A DNA stretch of 64,000 nucleotides from JAIYDQ01 sp034408855 (GTDB lineage Bacteria > Planctomycetota > Planctomycetia > Pirellulales > Pirellulaceae): the NCBI GenBank assembly GCA_034408855.1, contig JAWXCK010000152.1, positions 33,159-97,158 of the forward strand, in the 5' to 3' direction. This document shows, one piece after another, positions 61,325-64,000 of this stretch. The number at the start of each line of letters is the position of its first letter. Position 1 is the first letter of the stretch. The notes under the pieces were generated by a model that was not told where the DNA came from, did not search any database, and worked only from the letters and a program-made list of their open reading frames with translations. The position numbers were made by a program, and so were the translations under genes.

Positions 61325-63007
61325 TTAGTGGTTCCAAAGGAATTCTGTCGAGTTGAGTAGGATCCAGAATAAATCGCCTACTCCTTTCGATCGAGCCGAA
61401 CGACGCAGACCGGCTAATTCGTCGACCATCGCAGTCCGTTCCGTTTCGGTCGGTAGTCGATTGAGCGTTGCAAGGTAAGCCGCTACTACGGCGTGCTCAT
61501 CGTCAATAGCCAGGAAGCCTATTTGCGAACTTGCGTTGGCAATTGGATTGTCGTCGATGCGATCACGCAGGTACTTACCATTCATGACGATCAATCGTTG
61601 TGGTACCGTGACGTTCTGAGCCTTGAATTCATCTTCGCCACGGTCGCCGTACTCTTTCGTAAAATCGTTCCGGGTGAACGATCGCTCCAACTGCGAAAAA
61701 ATGGAACTATCGTCGTCGATCATCTGTAACCGGCAAGCTTGATTTAGCGAAGCGGCAACTTGATCAGGTCGCAGTTGCGTCAATGGAAACGTCGCCCATG
61801 TCGATTCATGCTCGGCTGTTACGGGTAGTTCCTCGAGTCGCGAATCACGTCGAAATGTATGGGTCGAGACGATTGTTTTCACCAAATCTCGCAGATTGAA
61901 GTGACTGGCCGCAAAGGCGTCGGCGAGGGTCTCTAAAGCGGGTGGGAATGGACCATTCAGCGGGATATCATCGACAGGGTCTATGAGCGGCTTTCCAAAT
62001 AGCAGCGCCCAAACACGATTCACGGTAGCTCTCGAAAAAGCTTTGTTTTCAGGAGAAGTCACCCAAGCGGCTAACGCTTCGCGCGATCCATCTTTCCGTA
62101 TATCGAGCGACTTAGAATACGGGACGCTCGGTTTTACTTCTGTCTCATCTTCGTCGCCAAGCAATTGAACTTGGTAAGAATGGCTTTCATCTCGCAGCCC
62201 GGCAAGTGCATTGGGGCCAGCAACGCGAGCACCACTGAAATAAGCGGCAAGCTGGTGGAAATCAAGCTGCGTTCCGGTCTTCGGTGCACCAGGTTCTCCC
62301 AAGCTTACATTTCCAAGTACATCATCGTGACATTGCATGCAATCGATTCGCATTCCTAGAAAAGCGCGCGAAGTTCGACCGGCTGCTACGGCCTCATCGA
62401 CTCGACCATCGGAACCATTTTTGATCGTCGACGTTAAGAAGTTGACTTCGGGTTTGTCGGTCCATAGTCCTTCGGCCGCCAACATACGCTGTACGATCTG
62501 GTCGTAGGGTGTGCCTTTTCGAAATTCATCGGCGATCCATAACTGAAAAATCCGCCGTCGAAATAATAGAAAAGGACCTTCGTTGGTTCCAACAAAGGCT
62601 CGCGAAAAGCGTTCCGAAAAATAGTGCGACCATCGCGAATCCGCTAGCAGATAATCAGTCCACCATTCGACGCGATGCTCTGAATCGATTTGTTCAATCG
62701 CGCGAAGCTCTTCAAGTGAAAGCGAATTGCCGACCAACCCAAGCGAGATTCGACGGCAAATGGTTCGCCAGTCAGCGGTGTCGGCCTGGGTAAGCCCGAC
62801 TCGATCGATCTCGGCCGCAATTTGCTGATCGATTTGACGCGCCGGTAGCAAGACATTCTCCTGCCAGGGCGTCATCGCCTTGTCGTCTCGTGGACGCAAA
62901 CGCGGTTCAGGAGCAATTGCTCCCAGCAACGCTAGAATCGCAAAGCCACTGCAACACCATAAGAGCAGGCGTTTGGGCCATCGGCTTTTAAGAAATCGTT
63001 GAAACAA
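61325..63007 (-). CDS. DUF1549/DUF1553-type protein with transmembrane anchor and CxxCH
   Basis: A 560-aa paralogue of the protein at 57500-59716, shorter by about 180 residues. An N-terminal transmembrane segment (LLLWCCSGFAILALLGAIA, about 14-32) replaces a cleavable signal. A DUF1549-like half has WRTICRRISLGLVGNSLSLE and a CMQCH motif (Cys223, Cys226, His227). A DUF1553-like half has LAAWVTSPENKAFSRATVNR and LRPDQVAASLNQA. It starts 22 bp upstream of the second DUF1501 gene. Its divergence from the first copy suggests a separate role. Confidence 0.88.
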   Translation of the reverse strand: MFQRFLKSRWPKRLLLWCCSGFAILALLGAIAPEPRLRPRDDKAMTPWQENVLLPARQIDQQIAAEIDRVGLTQADTADWRTICRRISLGLVGNSLSLEELRAIEQIDSEHRVEWWTDYLLADSRWSHYFSERFSRAFVGTNEGPFLLFRRRIFQLWIADEFRKGTPYDQIVQRMLAAEGLWTDKPEVNFLTSTIKNGSDGRVDEAVAAGRTSRAFLGMRIDCMQCHDDVLGNVSLGEPGAPKTGTQLDFHQLAAYFSGARVAGPNALAGLRDESHSYQVQLLGDEDETEVKPSVPYSKSLDIRKDGSREALAAWVTSPENKAFSRATVNRVWALLFGKPLIDPVDDIPLNGPFPPALETLADAFAASHFNLRDLVKTIVSTHTFRRDSRLEELPVTAEHESTWATFPLTQLRPDQVAASLNQACRLQMIDDDSSIFSQLERSFTRNDFTKEYGDRGEDEFKAQNVTVPQRLIVMNGKYLRDRIDDNPIANASSQIGFLAIDDEHAVVAAYLATLNRLPTETERTAMVDELAGLRRSARSKGVGDLFWILLNSTEFLWNH

Positions 63008-63112
63008 GCCTTATACCTCCGAAGTCGATCCGAATCTTCACGTATTCTATTCGAACTGTCCGAGACAATCTTGGAATGAGTCGAAAATAAACTCGTCGCT
63101 GATCGGAAGATT

Positions 63113-63141
63113 TTGACATATTTTCTAACGAGCGTTATAAT
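63113..63141 (+). promoter_or_regulatory. Perfect consensus sigma-70 promoter for the DUF4160-DUF2442 pair
   Basis: TTGACA (63113-63118) and TATAAT (63136-63141) are separated by exactly 17 bp. Both hexamers match the E. coli consensus at every base. The start of DUF4160 (TTG at 63168) lies 26 bp after the -10 box, with GGAGG before it. Such an exact promoter is unusual in this window. Confidence 0.8.
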
Positions 63142-63167
63142 CGCCTCATCGCAAATGGAGGCAAAAC

Positions 63168-63425
63168 TTGCCGGAAATATCGAGATTCCTTGGCATCGTG
63201 ATTCGAATGTACTATCGGGATCATAATCCGCCGCATTTTCACGCAGAGTATGGTGAAAGCGAGATTACCGTAGATATCGATACCGGTTCAATCAACGGTC
63301 GATTTCCAAAGCGCGCACTTGCGGCGACTCTCGAATGGTTAGATATAAATCGAAATGAATTGGAACAGAACTGGCAACTAGCACGAGACTCCGAGCCCTT
63401 AAGACCAATACCACCTTTGGAATGA
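63168..63425 (+). CDS. DUF4160 small protein
   Basis: An 85-aa protein with the DUF4160 signature: GIVIRMYYRDHNPPHFHAEY and a Trp-rich C-terminal half (ATLEWLDINRNELEQNWQLA). It begins with TTG, with TGGAGG upstream. DUF4160 genes are usually paired with DUF2442 genes in bacterial genomes, in a layout like toxin-antitoxin modules. The function is not proven. The DUF2442 gene starts 5 bp after its stop. Confidence 0.93.
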   Translation: MPEISRFLGIVIRMYYRDHNPPHFHAEYGESEITVDIDTGSINGRFPKRALAATLEWLDINRNELEQNWQLARDSEPLRPIPPLE

Positions 63426-63429
63426 AACC

Positions 63430-63696
63430 ATGTTGCATATTACTTCTGCTGAATACGTTGATGGATTCCGCGTTCGCGTTGGATTCAACAATGGCTACTT
63501 TGGAATTGCTGACTTCAGCGAAGCGCTGCAAGGTCCAATTTTTATCCCGTTGCTCGACCCAGTTTATTTTCGTACTTTTTCTATCGAAGGGCACACAGTT
63601 ACTTGGTCTAACGGTGCCGATTTTGCCCCTGAGTACATCCTTCACCTAGCACAAACTCAAACTCACGCTGAAACAGCCGGTGCGACTACGCGCTGA
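63430..63696 (+). CDS. DUF2442 small protein
   Basis: An 88-aa DUF2442 protein: VDGFRVRVGFNNGYFGIADF, PLLDPVYFRTFSIEG, and GHTVTWSNGADFAPEYIL. The C-terminus has an extra polar tail (QTQTHAETAGATTR). It follows DUF4160 with 4 bp between stop and start, so the pair shares the promoter at 63113-63141. The partners are commonly described as a putative toxin-antitoxin or regulatory pair; which one, if either, is toxic is unknown. Confidence 0.92.
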   Translation: MLHITSAEYVDGFRVRVGFNNGYFGIADFSEALQGPIFIPLLDPVYFRTFSIEGHTVTWSNGADFAPEYILHLAQTQTHAETAGATTR

Positions 63697-64000
63697 ACTA
63701 TCGCGTTTTTAAAACTAGGACCGCATTGCTCAAAACTATGCAACGATTCGCAGTGGAATCGCCGGTGTCGGAGTACGATAGAGGTGTTCGCGAGTGCATG
63801 GCATAGTCCATGCACTTTGGTCATGTAGCCGTGAATGTTCGAATCGAGACGGGCGTATTTAACCGTGGCCGTAAAAAGTCGATAAGCTCCTTTCACAATT
63901 GGGCTCTTCCGCAGAAACTGTGGGTGGTTTTCGTGATCCGCAATCGATTTTAGCCGTGAAATACAAGGAAAACACTCGACTGAGTGATTGCAAAAACCAA
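63697..64000. other. Right-edge region with a short palindrome, no gene recognised
   Basis: About 300 bp. A 9-bp perfect palindrome (AGTGCATGG at 63793-63801 with CCATGCACT at 63808-63816) is the only structured element I see. A 77-codon minus-strand frame (63663-63896) overlaps DUF2442 and has no family resemblance, so I did not call it. Confidence 0.4.

Noticed and set aside
63663..63896. 77-codon minus-strand frame near the right edge
   Set aside because: No motif and it overlaps DUF2442; could be a remnant, but there is nothing to support it.
1..64000. tRNA, rRNA, CRISPR arrays, prophage and insertion sequences
   Set aside because: I looked for cloverleaf arms, repeat-spacer arrays and transposase motifs and saw none; a dedicated search (tRNAscan-SE, CRISPRCasFinder, ISfinder) would be needed to be certain.

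Overview
The window looks like a chromosome segment from a planctomycete, most likely of the Pirellulales. The evidence is the mix of families. There are six formylglycine-type sulfatases in one block and large secreted PVC-type dehydrogenase/cytochrome c fusions. There are DUF1501 + DUF1549/DUF1553 pairs, a Planctomycetes-type ECF sigma factor, PQQ-like propellers with export signals, a MoxR-DUF58-TgpA operon, and an rsmH gene with no division cluster around it. GC content is moderate. I saw no tRNA, rRNA, CRISPR array, prophage or insertion sequence.

Layout. 1-1.0 kb: end of a primary-type sigma factor, overlapped by an SDR oxidoreductase. 1.5-4.2 kb: FAS1 protein, and an ECF sigma factor overlapping a PQQ-like propeller gene. 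4.5-9.2 kb: waaA (Kdo transferase) with an aromatic/aspartate aminotransferase, a FabZ-like dehydratase, a candidate structured RNA and rsmH. 9.3-19.0 kb: two giant secreted dehydrogenase fusions (ThuA/SGNH/propeller/cytochrome c, and DUF1080/propeller/cytochrome c) around a Tat-exported Gfo/Idh/MocA oxidoreductase. This set fits periplasmic 3-keto-sugar chemistry. 19.0-29.3 kb: six sulfatases, five on the minus strand and one divergent. 29.5-33.7 kb: SulP anion transporter with an unusual C-terminal extension, followed by an OmpR-type response regulator and histidine kinase. 33.7-42.4 kb: double alpha/beta hydrolase, transglutaminase-like protein, PQQ propeller, a pilT/gspE-like remnant, aldose epimerase, SixA phosphatase and a caspase-like EF-hand protein. 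42.5-47.9 kb: cmk and the MoxR-DUF58-TgpA operon, in which tgpA is split by a 14-bp tandem duplication. 48.1-53.7 kb: endonuclease IV, an S1-domain RNA-binding protein, a secreted unknown, O6-alkylguanine methyltransferase and a YdcF/ElyC-like protein. 54.0-63.0 kb: a TPR-OGT glycosyltransferase with two DUF1501 + DUF1549/1553 sets. 63.1-63.7 kb: a DUF4160-DUF2442 gene pair behind a perfect consensus sigma-70 promoter.

The secreted catabolic genes fit together: sulfatases strip sulfate from polysaccharides, the 3-keto-sugar enzymes and cytochrome-linked dehydrogenases oxidise the sugars, and SulP with its two-component system may handle the anions released. This link is inference from gene order.

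Between genes there are many dispersed, mostly palindromic repeats. They include a 134-bp compound palindrome, a 97-bp repeat present twice at about 87% identity, and several short GC-rich hairpins. The most notable observations are the tgpA duplication frameshift, the multi-hairpin candidate RNA upstream of rsmH, the 15-bp triplication inside rsmH, the SulP C-terminal extension, and the caspase-like/SixA coupled pair.
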